This document shows, one piece after another, positions 51,437 to 60,085 of a DNA stretch of 64,000 nucleotides. The translations under genes were made by a program, and so were the position numbers. Source of the stretch: Streptomyces sp. V3I7 (GTDB lineage Bacteria; Actinomycetota; Actinomycetes; Streptomycetales; Streptomycetaceae). The stretch covers positions 1,777,001 through 1,841,000 of the forward strand of contig NZ_JAUSZK010000001.1 in assembly GCF_030817495.1 (NCBI RefSeq), read 5' to 3'. The notes under the pieces were generated by a model. The model was given only the letters and a program-made list of their open reading frames with translations, did no database searches and was not told the DNA's origin. Position 1 is the stretch's first letter; every line of letters begins with the position of its first letter.

Positions 51437-52846
51437 ATGTTCCAGAACGCCGACGAAACCAAGAAGTTCATCGCGGACGAGGACGTCAAGTTCGTCGACG
51501 TCAGGTTCTGCGACCTGCCGGGCGTCATGCAGCACTTCACGGTGCCCGTCGATGCGTTCGACCCGGACGAGGAGCTCGCCTTCGACGGATCGTCGATCCG
51601 CGGTTTCCAGGCGATCCACGAGTCCGACATGGCGCTGCGCGCGGACCTGTCGACCGCCCGGATCGACCCCTTCCGCCGCGACAAGACGCTGAACATCAAC
51701 TTCTTCATCCACGACCCGATCACGGGCGAGCAGTACTCCCGTGACCCGCGCAACGTGGCGAAGAAGGCCGAGGCCTACCTGGCCTCCACGGGCATCGCGG
51801 ACACCGCGTTCTTCGGCCCCGAGGCCGAGTTCTACGTCTTCGACAGCGTCCGCTTCAAGACGGCCGAGAACGAGGCCTTCTACCACATCGACTCCGAGGC
51901 CGGCGCCTGGAACACCGGTGCGCTGGAGGACAACCGGGGTTACAAGGTCCGCTACAAGGGCGGCTACTTCCCGGTCCCGCCGGTCGACCACTTCGCCGAC
52001 CTGCGCGCCGAGATCTCCCTGGAGCTGGAGAAGAACGGCCTGAAGGTCGAGCGCCAGCACCACGAGGTGGGCACCGCCGGCCAGGCCGAGATCAACTACA
52101 AGTTCAACACGCTGCTCGCGGCCGCCGACGACCTCCAGCTCTTCAAGTACATCGTGAAGAACGTCGCCTGGCGCAACGGCAAGACGGCGACCTTCATGCC
52201 GAAGCCGATCTTCGGCGACAACGGTTCGGGCATGCACGTCCACCAGTCGCTGTGGGCGGGCGGCGAGCCGCTCTTCTACGACGAGCAGGGCTACGCCGGC
52301 CTCTCCGACATGGCCCGCTACTACATCGGCGGCATCCTCAAGCACGCCCCGTCGCTGCTGGCCTTCACCAACCCGACGGTGAACTCGTACCACCGCCTGG
52401 TGCCGGGCTTCGAGGCGCCGGTCAACCTCGTGTACTCGCAGCGCAACCGCTCGGCCGCGATGCGTATCCCGATCACGGGCTCCAACCCGAAGGCCAAGCG
52501 CGTCGAGTTCCGCGCGCCCGACTCCTCCGGCAACCCGTACCTGGCCTTCTCGGCCCTGCTCCTCGCGGGCCTGGACGGCATCAAGAACAAGATCGAGCCG
52601 GCCGAGCCGATCGACAAGGACCTCTACGAGTTGGCCCCCGAGGAGCACGCGAACGTCGCGCAGGTCCCGACCTCGCTCCCGGCCGTCCTCGACGCCCTCG
52701 AGGCCGACCACGAGTTCCTGCTCCAGGGCGACGTCTTCACGTCCGACCTGATCGAGACGTGGATCGACTACAAGCGCACCAACGAGATCGCGCCGCTCGC
52801 GCTGCGTCCGCACCCGCACGAGTTCGAGCTGTACTACGACGTGTGA
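51437..52846 (+). CDS. glnA: glutamine synthetase type I (GSI-beta)
   Basis: 469 aa, GSI length. Motifs: [56 protein letters not shown]. Tyr397 in [10 protein letters not shown] is the adenylylation site, so activity is probably controlled by adenylyltransferase GlnE. It makes glutamine from glutamate, ammonia and ATP in a 12-mer. AGGAGGAG precedes the ATG at 51437 by a short gap. A GlnR box lies 100-135 nt upstream. The other enzyme, glnII, is 6 kb away. Followed by a strong hairpin. Confidence 0.97.
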   Translation: MFQNADETKKFIADEDVKFVDVRFCDLPGVMQHFTVPVDAFDPDEELAFDGSSIRGFQAIHESDMALRADLSTARIDPFRRDKTLNINFFIHDPITGEQYSRDPRNVAKKAEAYLASTGIADTAFFGPEAEFYVFDSVRFKTAENEAFYHIDSEAGAWNTGALEDNRGYKVRYKGGYFPVPPVDHFADLRAEISLELEKNGLKVERQHHEVGTAGQAEINYKFNTLLAAADDLQLFKYIVKNVAWRNGKTATFMPKPIFGDNGSGMHVHQSLWAGGEPLFYDEQGYAGLSDMARYYIGGILKHAPSLLAFTNPTVNSYHRLVPGFEAPVNLVYSQRNRSAAMRIPITGSNPKAKRVEFRAPDSSGNPYLAFSALLLAGLDGIKNKIEPAEPIDKDLYELAPEEHANVAQVPTSLPAVLDALEADHEFLLQGDVFTSDLIETWIDYKRTNEIAPLALRPHPHEFELYYDV

Positions 52847-52895
52847 TCAGCCGCGGGGTTCCTCGGACCCCGCCCGCACGATCATCGCGCACGAT

Positions 52896-52941
52896 CGAGG
52901 GCCGTCACCCCGAGTGTTCCCACTCCGGGTGACGGCCCTCG
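52896..52941. terminator. glnA terminator hairpin
   Basis: A 15-bp perfect stem (52896-52910 with 52927-52941) extended by an inner stem CGAGTG/CACTCC around a 4-nt loop. It lies between convergent glnA and the small secreted protein gene. Confidence 0.85.
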
Positions 52942-52995
52942 GCCGTTGTCATGCCGTTGTGTTGTGAGCTCTGTTGTGAGCTACGGCCGCCGGTG

Positions 52996-53247
52996 TCAGG
53001 GGACGAGGATCACGACGACGTTGCTTGCGCCACCGTAGAAGCCGTTCCCGTAACCGTAGGGATAGCCGTAGAAGCCGTTGTAGCAGTTGTTCCACCAGCC
53101 GCGGCCGCAGCCGTGCGTGATGGCGTTGGTCGCCTGGTCCGGGGTGGCCGCCGAGGCCGTTCCGGCTGCGCCCGCCGCAGCTCCACCGGCCATCAGAAGG
53201 CTGACGGCAGACACCGCGAAAAGACGCTTGGCCCGAAGTGCATTCAT
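52996..53247 (-). CDS. small secreted Gly/Tyr/Asn-rich protein
   Basis: 83 aa. A signal peptide (about 1-34; basic start, Ala/Gly-rich core, ASA cleavage) leaves about 50 residues, including THGCGRGWWNNCYNGFYGYPYGYGNGFYGG, with two cysteines and many aromatic residues. The composition suggests a cell-wall or surface-coat protein, reminiscent of but not matching chaplins or rodlins. The ATG at 53247 has GGAAGGAAGG upstream; ATG at 53271 is an alternative. Function unknown. Confidence 0.72.
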   Translation of the reverse strand: MNALRAKRLFAVSAVSLLMAGGAAAGAAGTASAATPDQATNAITHGCGRGWWNNCYNGFYGYPYGYGNGFYGGASNVVVILVP

Positions 53248-53521
53248 GGACACACCTTCCTTCCACCGCAAAGTCCCACCGCAAAGGGAGGTACGGCGCG
53301 GTGATAGGTGTTGCCGCCTGACTGACGAGAGGCACCCGGGGTCCCTGGCCGGGGGCGTGCCTCCCTCGCGCGGCCCTCACCCAGAAAGGCTAGCCGTCCG
53401 GTGTCCGCTCGGCATCCGGAGCGACTACGGAGCGAATCCGGGTGCAACCATCGGCGCGCCACCGCGTCCTACTCTCGGGGGCGATCGTTCCCCTCTCCTT
53501 GGATGCGAAAGGTGACCGGGA

Positions 53522-53779
53522 ATGTCCGAACGGGACGACTGGCAGCGCGAGTTCGATCACCGCTGGGCGCGTGCAGCCGAGCACAAGGAGCCGTCGGCGC
53601 GGGCCCGGATGCTCGCCGCCCGCTGGCGCGAGAACCCTCCGGAGCCGGTCCCGTTCCGTGCCGACCCGGATCCCGTCTCGCAGCCCCGCTCGTCCTGGAC
53701 GTCGGCGGCCATCGTGTTCGGCTGCGTCGCCGCGGTGATCCTCCTGCTCGGGTACGTCCGGCTGCGGTCGCCGTACTAG
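53522..53779 (+). CDS. small single-pass membrane protein, 85 aa
   Basis: Charged N-terminal 55 residues (MSERDDWQREFDHRWARAAEHKEPSARARMLAARWRENPPEP) followed by one TM segment (about 60-79) and a short outer end. AAAGGTG precedes the ATG. No family is recognised. It lies 104 nt upstream of htpX on the same strand, so may be cotranscribed. Confidence 0.78.
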   Translation: MSERDDWQREFDHRWARAAEHKEPSARARMLAARWRENPPEPVPFRADPDPVSQPRSSWTSAAIVFGCVAAVILLLGYVRLRSPY

Positions 53780-53883
53780 AAGGGGCACGGCAGGCGTACA
53801 GGACTCCCCGCGCCGGGTGCCGAGGTGCACACTGGACTCGGGACGACTGCGGAACGAGAGTGCCTGACTGCGGGGTGATGCAG

Positions 53884-54801
53884 ATGCAGAGCCGCTTCCG
53901 GAGCGATCGGCGGTTGACCGCGCGCATGGGCGTCACGCTGTTCCTGCTCGGGTTGCTGTACGTGGCGTTCGTCGCCGCGCTGATCGTGCTGCTGAAGTCC
54001 TGGATCCTGGTCGTGGTGCTCGCGGCCGGGCTGCTCCTCGCCCAGTACTGGTTCTCCGACCGGGTCGCCCTGTACGCGATGCACGGACGGGTCGTGGAGC
54101 GGGAGGAGTATCCCGAGCTGCACGGGGTGGTCGACCGGCTGTGCGCCCAGGCGGACATGCCCAAGCCGGTGGTCGCCGTGTCCAACATGGACATGCCGAA
54201 CGCCTTCGCGACCGGGCGGAACCCCGATCACGCCGTGCTCTGCGTGACCACCGGGCTGCTGCGCCGGCTGGAGCCCGGGGAGCTGGAGGGCGTCCTCGCG
54301 CACGAGCTGTCGCACGTGGCGCACAAGGACGTCGCCGTGATCACGGTCGCGTCCTTCCTCGGCGTGCTCGCGGGCCTGATGGTGCGGTTCGCCTTCTACT
54401 CGCAGCTCTTCCGCGGGCGCAAGGACCAGAACACGCTCGTGATCTTCGCGGGCGTGATGGGCGTCTCGGCGGTGGTGTACGCGCTGAGCTTCCTGCTGAT
54501 CCGGGCGCTCTCGCGGTACCGGGAGCTGGCCGCCGACCGGGCCGCCGCCCAGCTGACCGGCCGCCCCTCGGAGCTGGCTTCCGCGCTCACCAAGGTCACC
54601 GGGGAGATCGCCCGGATCCCGACGAAGGACCTGCGCACGGCCCAGGCCTTCAACGCCTTCTTCTTCACCCCGGCGCTCGGTGCCCAGCCCGGGATCACCC
54701 GGCTCTTCTCGACCCACCCCAGCCTGGAGCAGCGGCTGGAGCAGCTCAGCCGCATGTCCGTCGAGCTGGGCGAGGCGACGGCGCCGGGGAAGGCGGCCTG
54801 A
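53884..54801 (+). CDS. htpX: M48 membrane metalloprotease HtpX
   Basis: 305 aa. Two N-terminal TM segments (about 15-35 and 40-55), the zinc motif HELSH (His140/His144), further TM segments (about 150-205) and a third ligand Glu in RYRELAADRAA. HtpX degrades damaged membrane proteins. The ATG at 53884 has CGGGG 8 nt upstream; ATG at 53878 is another choice. pspAB begins 2 nt after its stop, so the two form an operon, a combination known in actinobacterial envelope-stress sets. Confidence 0.93.
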   Translation: MQSRFRSDRRLTARMGVTLFLLGLLYVAFVAALIVLLKSWILVVVLAAGLLLAQYWFSDRVALYAMHGRVVEREEYPELHGVVDRLCAQADMPKPVVAVSNMDMPNAFATGRNPDHAVLCVTTGLLRRLEPGELEGVLAHELSHVAHKDVAVITVASFLGVLAGLMVRFAFYSQLFRGRKDQNTLVIFAGVMGVSAVVYALSFLLIRALSRYRELAADRAAAQLTGRPSELASALTKVTGEIARIPTKDLRTAQAFNAFFFTPALGAQPGITRLFSTHPSLEQRLEQLSRMSVELGEATAPGKAA

Positions 54802-54803
54802 GC

Positions 54804-55397
54804 ATGGGGCTCCTGGACGTCCTCCTGGGTCGTACGAAGCCCGTCGCACCCGATCTCGACCAGCTGTTCGCGCTGCCCTCGGCGGCCGTGACGCTCCAGG
54901 CCGCGACCGGGTTCACGCCGACCGGCGCCGGGGCGGTGTGCTTCGCCACGGTGGAGGGCGCGGCCTTCGAGCAGACGCACCGGGAGGTGCAGGCCCTGCT
55001 CGACGCGGACGCCGACCGTGAGGGACCGCCGGTCGAACTCGTCCGGGACGACTACGGCTACTCCTGGCTGGTGTCCCGGCGCCGCCCCGACCGACTGCCG
55101 CAGCTGGTCAACGACCTGCACGCGGTGAACGGTTCGCTGGAGACGGCCGGCTTCGGCCCGCAACTGCTGTGCTCGCTGGCCGGCTTCGAGACCGAAGGGG
55201 CCGGCAGCGAGCAGCGCCTCGCTCTGGTCTACCTCTACAAGCGAGGTACGTTCTTTCCGTTCGCGCCGCTGACCGACGGCGGTGAGCGACGCGACAACGC
55301 GCTGGAGCTGCGCGTGAAGGCGGCCCTCGGCGACGACCTGCGGATCGAACCGGACCTGGGCCGCTGGTTCCCGGTGTGGGGCGCCCCCGGCCTGTGA
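54804..55397 (+). CDS. pspAB: PspA-associated protein PspAB
   Basis: 197 aa soluble protein with start MGLLDVLLGRTKPVAPDLDQLFALPSAAVTLQ and core FTPTGAGAVCFATVEG, DDYGYSWLVSRRRPDRLPQLVNDLHAVN, LVYLYKRGTFFPFAPL, which matches PspAB proteins encoded next to htpX. Role: partner in PspA-linked membrane-stress responses; the biochemistry is not known. It follows htpX by 2 nt. Confidence 0.85.
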   Translation: MGLLDVLLGRTKPVAPDLDQLFALPSAAVTLQAATGFTPTGAGAVCFATVEGAAFEQTHREVQALLDADADREGPPVELVRDDYGYSWLVSRRRPDRLPQLVNDLHAVNGSLETAGFGPQLLCSLAGFETEGAGSEQRLALVYLYKRGTFFPFAPLTDGGERRDNALELRVKAALGDDLRIEPDLGRWFPVWGAPGL

Positions 55398-55413
55398 CGG
55401 CGGGCGCGCCGCC

Positions 55414-55494
55414 TCAAGTGCGCTTGCGCCGCTCCTGCCGCCGCGCCTCGAAGGGCCGCTCGCGCCGGTAGGCACCCCGGTACTCCACCGTCAC
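55414..55494 (-). CDS. possible 26-aa basic micro-protein
   Basis: The frame starts at GTG 55494 and reads MTVEYRGAYRRERPFEARRQERRKRT; nearly every codon ends in G or C, and GGGGA lies about 10 nt upstream. It is very basic. It could be a real small protein or noise in the gap between pspAB and the next gene. Confidence 0.25.
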   Translation of the reverse strand: MTVEYRGAYRRERPFEARRQERRKRT

Positions 55495-55583
55495 CGGGTG
55501 AGCGTTCCCCGCCCCCGCTGTCAGTGCCGTACGTCACCATGCATCCGGACGCACAGGGACGGACCCGAGGGGTGGAGGTCGGT

Positions 55584-56774
55584 ATGACCGGCGGAGGACG
55601 GCGGCGGCACATCGGTGTGGCGGAGCGGCGGGCCCGGCTGGGGCTGCGGCACCGGCTGGCTGGAGCGGCGCGGGCGGCGAGCCCCGAGGAGGTCGCCGAC
55701 TCTCTGGTGGCGCTGCACGGCACGGACCCGGCGACGGTGTACCTGGCGGTGGGCGCGCGGCTGACGGAGCCGGACAAGACGGTGGCCGAGACCGAGCGGG
55801 CGCTGTACGAGGACCGCACGCTGCTGCGCATGCACGGCATGCGGCACACGGTGTTCGTGTTCCCGGCGGAGCTGACCGCCGTGGTCCACGCGTCCACGAG
55901 CCTCGCGGTGGCCGCCCGTGAACGGGCCAAGCTGCTCAAGGACATGGCGGAGGCGGGCGCCCCGGACGCGGCCTGGCTGGCGGAGGTCGAGCGCGCGACG
56001 CTGGCCGCGCTGGCGCGACGCGGGCGGGCGACGGCCGCGGAGCTGGCGGCCGACGAGCCGCGTCTGCGGGAGCAGTTCGTGTACGCGGCCGGGAAGCCCT
56101 ACGAGGGCATCCACACCGTCTCGACCCGTCTGCTGAGGGTGCTGGGCGTGGAGGGCAAGGTGGTCCGCGACCGCCCGCTCGGCTCGTGGACGTCGAGCCA
56201 GTTCCACTGGGCGCCGGCCCCCGAGCGTCCCGAGTTGGACCCCGCCGAGGCCCAGGCGCGCCTGCTCGAACTCTGGCTCACGGCCTGCGGCCCGGCGACG
56301 GAGGCCGACCTCAAGTGGTGGACGGGGTGGAAGGTGACGGAGGTCCGCCGCGCGCTGGCCGCGATCGGCGCGGTGACCGTCTCCCTGGACGAGGGCCTCA
56401 CGGGGTACGTCGCCCGGGACGACGTCGAGCCGGTGGCGGAGCCGTCGGCCCCCTGGGCGGCGCTGCTCCCCGCCCTGGACCCGACGGCGATGGGCTGGCA
56501 GCAGCGGGACTGGTACCTCGCCCCGGAACTGCGCCCCCTCCTCTTCGACCGCAGCGGCAACGTCGGCCCGACGGTGTGGTGGAACGGGCGGGTGGTCGGG
56601 AGCTGGGCGCAGCGGGCGGACGGCGAGATCGTGTGGCGGATCGTCGATCCGGACACCGGCCGCGAGACGCGGGAGGCGGTCGCGGCGGAGGCGGAACGGT
56701 TGCTGGGCCGGCTCGACGGGAGACGGGTGACCCCGCGCTTCCGGACGCCGCTGGAGCGGGAGTTGGTGGCCTGA
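55584..56774 (+). CDS. winged-helix DNA-binding domain protein (HTH_42; AlkX/AlkZ/YcaQ type)
   Basis: 396 aa. The HTH_42 superfamily includes DNA glycosylases that unhook interstrand crosslinks (AlkZ, YcaQ) and resistance proteins of antibiotic producers. Features: LGLRHRLAGAARAASPEEVADSLVALHGTDPATVYLAVGAR, where HGTD takes the place of the family's Gln-x-Gln/Asp motif; TLLRMHGMRHTVFVFP; DPTAMGWQQRDWYL; VVGSWAQRADGEIVW. Because the catalytic motif differs, glycosylase activity is uncertain. The ATG at 55584 has GGAGG 5 nt upstream; an ATG at 55524 would add 20 residues. Confidence 0.85.
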   Translation: MTGGGRRRHIGVAERRARLGLRHRLAGAARAASPEEVADSLVALHGTDPATVYLAVGARLTEPDKTVAETERALYEDRTLLRMHGMRHTVFVFPAELTAVVHASTSLAVAARERAKLLKDMAEAGAPDAAWLAEVERATLAALARRGRATAAELAADEPRLREQFVYAAGKPYEGIHTVSTRLLRVLGVEGKVVRDRPLGSWTSSQFHWAPAPERPELDPAEAQARLLELWLTACGPATEADLKWWTGWKVTEVRRALAAIGAVTVSLDEGLTGYVARDDVEPVAEPSAPWAALLPALDPTAMGWQQRDWYLAPELRPLLFDRSGNVGPTVWWNGRVVGSWAQRADGEIVWRIVDPDTGRETREAVAAEAERLLGRLDGRRVTPRFRTPLERELVA

Positions 56775-56793
56775 GCCGGCCGCCTCTCGGCGT

Positions 56794-56823
56794 CGGGCGC
56801 CCCGGGAGATCACGGGGCGCCCG
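56794..56823. terminator. bidirectional terminator hairpin
   Basis: A perfect 11-bp stem (56794-56804 with 56813-56823), 8-nt loop, between convergent genes. Confidence 0.75.
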
Positions 56824-56835
56824 GCGCCGCGGCGC

Positions 56836-57150
56836 TCAGCGGGAGTAGCGCATGAACGCGCGCACCATGTGGCACGTCGTGTCCGACGGCGGGTGAACGC
56901 CTATCAGCTCCGCCGCGCTGCGGATGGTCTCGTTGCGGGCCTGGTCCGGGAGGTACACGCCCAGGTCGAGCAGGGCGATGGCGAGGCGCATGGCCTTGAG
57001 GCGGCGGTTGTGCATGACGTACCAGGCGCGCGGGCGGCCGGCCGGCAGCGCGCGCTTCATCACGGGCGCGAACGGCAGGTCCATCTGGACGGGGCGCTTG
57101 GCGGTGGACTGGGTGGGCAGGGACGTCGGCTTCAGTGCGGCAGCGGGCAC
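56836..57150 (-). CDS. conserved hypothetical protein, 104 aa
   Basis: A basic N-terminus (VPAAALKPTSLPTQSTAKRPVQMDLPFAPVMKRALP) and a helical core (RPRAWYVMHNRRLKAMRLAIALLDLGVYLPDQARNETIRSAAELIGVHPPSDTTCHMVRAFMRYSR). No family recognised; the helical core could bind nucleic acid, but that is a guess. AGGAGG is 6 nt upstream of GTG 57150 and directly abuts ATG 57156, so GTG is preferred. It is convergent with the winged-helix gene. Confidence 0.75.
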   Translation of the reverse strand: MPAAALKPTSLPTQSTAKRPVQMDLPFAPVMKRALPAGRPRAWYVMHNRRLKAMRLAIALLDLGVYLPDQARNETIRSAAELIGVHPPSDTTCHMVRAFMRYSR

Positions 57151-57416
57151 GGGCATCCTCCTGTCGCGATCAGGGCACCCGCCAAGGTCTCCGACGACCT
57201 TGGCGACCCCCTCGAACACTGCTTCCAGTCTACCGGCCACCACTGACAATCGGTGAGGTCGCATCGACCCTCAAATCCGGTGCTGGACCTGGGAATTGCT
57301 GCCGTTTCACGGCCGTTCCGCACGGGGCGTGAGAGGCGGTTAAGTATTCGAACAGAGGGGGTGGTGCGGGTCACGGAATCCAGGCCCTCCCATGGGACTT
57401 CGAGGCCGCCACCGGC

Positions 57417-57422
57417 TACCGT
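57417..57422 (+). promoter_or_regulatory. -10 box of a probable leaderless transcript
   Basis: TACCGT ends 7 nt before the ATG at 57430. No Shine-Dalgarno. Confidence 0.4.
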
Positions 57423-57429
57423 GTGCCGC

Positions 57430-57792
57430 ATGGAAATCTGGATCAACCCGGCCTGCTCCAAGTGTCGCAGCGCCCTCTCCCTGCTCGACGCCGAGGGCGC
57501 CGACTACGTCGTCCGCCGCTACCTCGAGGACGTACCGAGCGAGGACGAGATCAGGGCCGTACTGGAGCGCCTCGGCCTCGAACCGTGGGACATCACCCGC
57601 ACCCAGGAGGACGACGCCAAGGAGCTCGGCCTCAGGGACTGGGCGCGCGACGACGCCTCGCGCGATCGGTGGGTCAAGGCCCTCGCCGAGCACCCCCGGC
57701 TCATCCAGCGTCCGATCATCACGGCCGAGGACGGCACGGCGGTCGTCGGGCGCTCGGAGGAGGCCGTACGGGACGCCCTGTCCCGCGGCTGA
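57430..57792 (+). CDS. ArsC/Spx-fold (arsenate reductase-like) protein
   Basis: 120 aa thioredoxin-fold protein. The N-terminal MEIWINPACSKCRSALSLL has the catalytic Cys of glutaredoxin-linked ArsC, and RPIITAEDGTAVVGR includes the conserved Arg. Its length and motif fit the ArsC/YffB group; a true arsenate reductase is not certain because no ars genes are nearby. The ATG lacks a Shine-Dalgarno. It lies 148 bp upstream of a secreted protein in the same direction. Confidence 0.85.
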   Translation: MEIWINPACSKCRSALSLLDAEGADYVVRRYLEDVPSEDEIRAVLERLGLEPWDITRTQEDDAKELGLRDWARDDASRDRWVKALAEHPRLIQRPIITAEDGTAVVGRSEEAVRDALSRG

Positions 57793-57844
57793 GGCCGGCG
57801 CCGGCGGACGGTTCACGCGAGCCCCCAACTCCCTTGTGACACAC

Positions 57845-57860
57845 GTTACTTCAGCGAACT
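57845..57860 (+). promoter_or_regulatory. GlnR-like half-site
   Basis: GTTAC-TTCAGC-GAACT strongly resembles the first half of the glnA GlnR box (TTAAC-TTCAGC-GAAAC, same spacer), but the following two units are missing. It lies about 80 nt before the ATG of a secreted protein. Confidence 0.3.
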
Positions 57861-57940
57861 CCAGCAACCGCTGAGCAACCTCGTCCGGGCGCCCGTACAT
57901 AGCGGCGTACGCTCCCCTACCTCTTCAGGAGGCGACGCGC

Positions 57941-58678
57941 ATGTCGCGCAGGCGAACGCTCGGCACGAAGAAGAAGATCGCACTGCTGGTCAGCGCCGCG
58001 GCGGTGGCGGGCGGCGGGGCATTCGCGATGGCGGCCACGTCGAACGCCGCGCAGACCCCCCGGACGCTGTCCGCCGCGGACTCGACCGTCTGCCAGGGCC
58101 TGGCCACGGCGCTCGGCAACAACGAGAAGTTCATCGAGGGCCAGCGCGCCGATCCGGACGCCCAGTCGGCGGCCCGGATCGAGAACCGCGAGGCGGTCAT
58201 CGAGCAGATCAAGGTCCAGCAGAAGGCGGCCGGCTGCACCGTCGGGGAGTCGGCCCAGGGCTCCCAGGCGGAGCAGAACGGGCAGCAGGCCGGGCAGCAA
58301 AGCGGGCAGGCGGGTGCCCAGCAGGGCGCCGGACAGGGTGCTGACCAGGGCGGTCAGCAGGCAGGTGGGCAGACCGCGCCCGGTGGGGACGCGGGGGACG
58401 CCGGGAACGCGGGCGGTGCCGCCGCCTCCGGCCAGCAGGTGTGCAACGGCTCCACCGTGACGCTCTCCGGCGAGGCCGGCGCCCCGGCGGCCTCCAGCAA
58501 CCAGTTCCCGGCGGGAACGACGCTGAAGGTCACCAACCTGGACAACGACAAGTCCACCACCGTGAAGGTGACCTCCGTCTCGGGCAGTTGCGTCCTGCTC
58601 AACAACGCCGCCTTCGAACAGGTCCGGGAGCCCGGCAAGTTCCTCATCCGCCGGGCGGTGATCGAGAAGGTGGGGTGA
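57941..58678 (+). CDS. secreted protein with Gln/Gly/Ala-rich linker, 245 aa
   Basis: A Sec-type N-terminus (MSRRRTLGTKKKIALLVSAAAVAGGGAFAMAATSNAAQ) exports it. Helical region about 40-105, then a long Gln/Gly/Ala-rich repeat-like linker (about 106-165), then a compact C-terminal domain (about 167-245, CNGSTVTLSGEAGAPAASSNQFPAGTTLKVTNLDNDKSTTVKV...) like a double-psi beta barrel of the RlpA/expansin type, with two Cys that may pair. AGGAGG precedes the ATG. It could be a wall-binding protein. A hairpin follows. Confidence 0.8.
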   Translation: MSRRRTLGTKKKIALLVSAAAVAGGGAFAMAATSNAAQTPRTLSAADSTVCQGLATALGNNEKFIEGQRADPDAQSAARIENREAVIEQIKVQQKAAGCTVGESAQGSQAEQNGQQAGQQSGQAGAQQGAGQGADQGGQQAGGQTAPGGDAGDAGNAGGAAASGQQVCNGSTVTLSGEAGAPAASSNQFPAGTTLKVTNLDNDKSTTVKVTSVSGSCVLLNNAAFEQVREPGKFLIRRAVIEKVG

Positions 58679-58706
58679 GCGTGCGGCCCTCAACGGCCGC
58701 GCGTGC

Positions 58707-58775
58707 CGCGGGTACGCCGCCTCGGACCGGCACATGACCGGGCCAGGTCCAGGAGGAACAGGCGGCGTACCCGCG
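58707..58775 (+). terminator. terminator-like hairpin
   Basis: A 16-bp perfect stem (58707-58722 with 58760-58775) with a 37-nt loop, downstream of the secreted protein gene. Confidence 0.5.
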
Positions 58776-58811
58776 TGCCATCGCCGGATGAACCATCGGA
58801 CGACTCGTCAG

Positions 58812-58849
58812 GTAACACCGGGTTCACATTCAGGCAATGATCGGGAAAT
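58812..58849 (+). promoter_or_regulatory. GlnR box of glnII
   Basis: Four units 11 bp apart: GTAAC-N6-TTCAC-N6-GCAAT-N6-GAAAT, the GlnR arrangement seen also at glnA, centred about 100 nt before the glnII ATG. glnII is an established GlnR target in S. coelicolor. Confidence 0.85.
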
Positions 58850-58927
58850 CGCCTTTTGGCAGGCTGTCCGTCGGCGCTCCGCGAGGCGCGCCAGACCCAC
58901 CCGAAGCCCGAAGGAATGATGGGGCCC

Positions 58928-59956
58928 ATGAGCTTCAAGGCCGAGTACATCTGGATCGACGGCACCGCACCGACGGCCAAGCTGCGTTCCAAGACCAAGA
59001 TTCTGGCCGACGACGCCAAGGGCGCCGAGCTCCCGCTGTGGGGCTTCGACGGCTCGTCCACCAACCAGGCCGAGGGCCACTCCTCGGACTGCGTGCTCAA
59101 GCCGGTCTTCTCCTGCCCGGACCCGATCCGCGGCGGCGACGACATCTTGGTGCTGTGCGAGGTCCTGGACACGGACATGACGCCGCACCCGTCCAACACG
59201 CGTGCCGCGCTGGCCGAGGTCGCCGAGCGGTTCGCCGACCAGGAGCCGATCTTCGGCATCGAGCAGGAGTACACCTTCTTCGAGGGCGCCCGCCCGCTCG
59301 GCTTCCCCGAGGGCGGCTTCCCGGCCCCGCAGGGCGGCTACTACTGCGGTGTCGGCGCCGACGAGATCTTCGGCCGCGAGGTCGTCGAGGCTCACCTGGA
59401 CAACTGCCTGAAGGCGGGCCTCGGCCTCTCCGGCATCAACGCCGAGGTCATGCCGGGCCAGTGGGAGTTCCAGGTCGGCCCGCTCGCCCCGCTGGAGGTC
59501 TCCGACCAGATGTGGGTGGCCCGCTGGCTGCTCTACCGCACCGCCGAGGACTTCGGCGTCTCCGCCACCCTCGACCCCAAGCCGGTCAAGGGCGACTGGA
59601 ACGGCGCCGGCGCGCACACCAACTTCTCCACCCGGGCGATGCGCGAGGGCTACGACGCCATCATCACCGCCTGCGAGTCCCTCGGTGAGGGCTCCAAGCC
59701 GCTCGACCACGTCAAGCACTACGGCGCGGGCATCGACGAGCGCCTCACCGGCCTGCACGAGACGGCCCCGTGGGACGAGTACTCCTACGGCGTCTCCGAC
59801 CGCGGCGCCTCGGTCCGTATCCCGTGGCAGGTCGAGAAGGACCGCAAGGGCTACATCGAGGACCGTCGCCCGAACGCCAACGTCGACCCGTACGTCGTGA
59901 CGCGGCTGCTCGTCGACACCTGCTGCACCGCGCTGGAGAAGGCCGGCCAGGTCTGA
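58928..59956 (+). CDS. glnII: glutamine synthetase type II (eukaryote-like)
   Basis: 342 aa, the short GSII form that is not adenylylated. Motifs: AEYIWIDGTAPTAKLRSKTKIL, WGFDGSSTNQAEGHSSDCVLKPV, GIEQEYTFFEGARPLGFPEGGFPAPQGGYYCGVG, MPGQWEFQVGP, DWNGAGAHTNFST. The ATG at 58928 is the family start; AAGGA lies 12 nt upstream, and two closer ATGs (58916, 58919) are alternatives. It and glnA give two independent routes of ammonia assimilation. Confidence 0.97.
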   Translation: MSFKAEYIWIDGTAPTAKLRSKTKILADDAKGAELPLWGFDGSSTNQAEGHSSDCVLKPVFSCPDPIRGGDDILVLCEVLDTDMTPHPSNTRAALAEVAERFADQEPIFGIEQEYTFFEGARPLGFPEGGFPAPQGGYYCGVGADEIFGREVVEAHLDNCLKAGLGLSGINAEVMPGQWEFQVGPLAPLEVSDQMWVARWLLYRTAEDFGVSATLDPKPVKGDWNGAGAHTNFSTRAMREGYDAIITACESLGEGSKPLDHVKHYGAGIDERLTGLHETAPWDEYSYGVSDRGASVRIPWQVEKDRKGYIEDRRPNANVDPYVVTRLLVDTCCTALEKAGQV

Positions 59957-59984
59957 TCCGCGCGCCACTTGTGAACACGCGCCG

Positions 59985-60011
59985 GGGCGTCCACCACTGC
60001 GGTGGGCGCCC
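59985..60011 (+). terminator. glnII terminator hairpin
   Basis: An 11-bp stem (59985-59995 with 60001-60011) with one mismatch and a 5-nt loop, followed by CTTTGG. Confidence 0.6.
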
Positions 60012-60085
60012 TTTGGCGTCCACCAGCCTGTCCGAGCAGTGAGAGGAGACTCCTGTTGCCGGGCCGCTTCTGCTTCAATGGGCCC

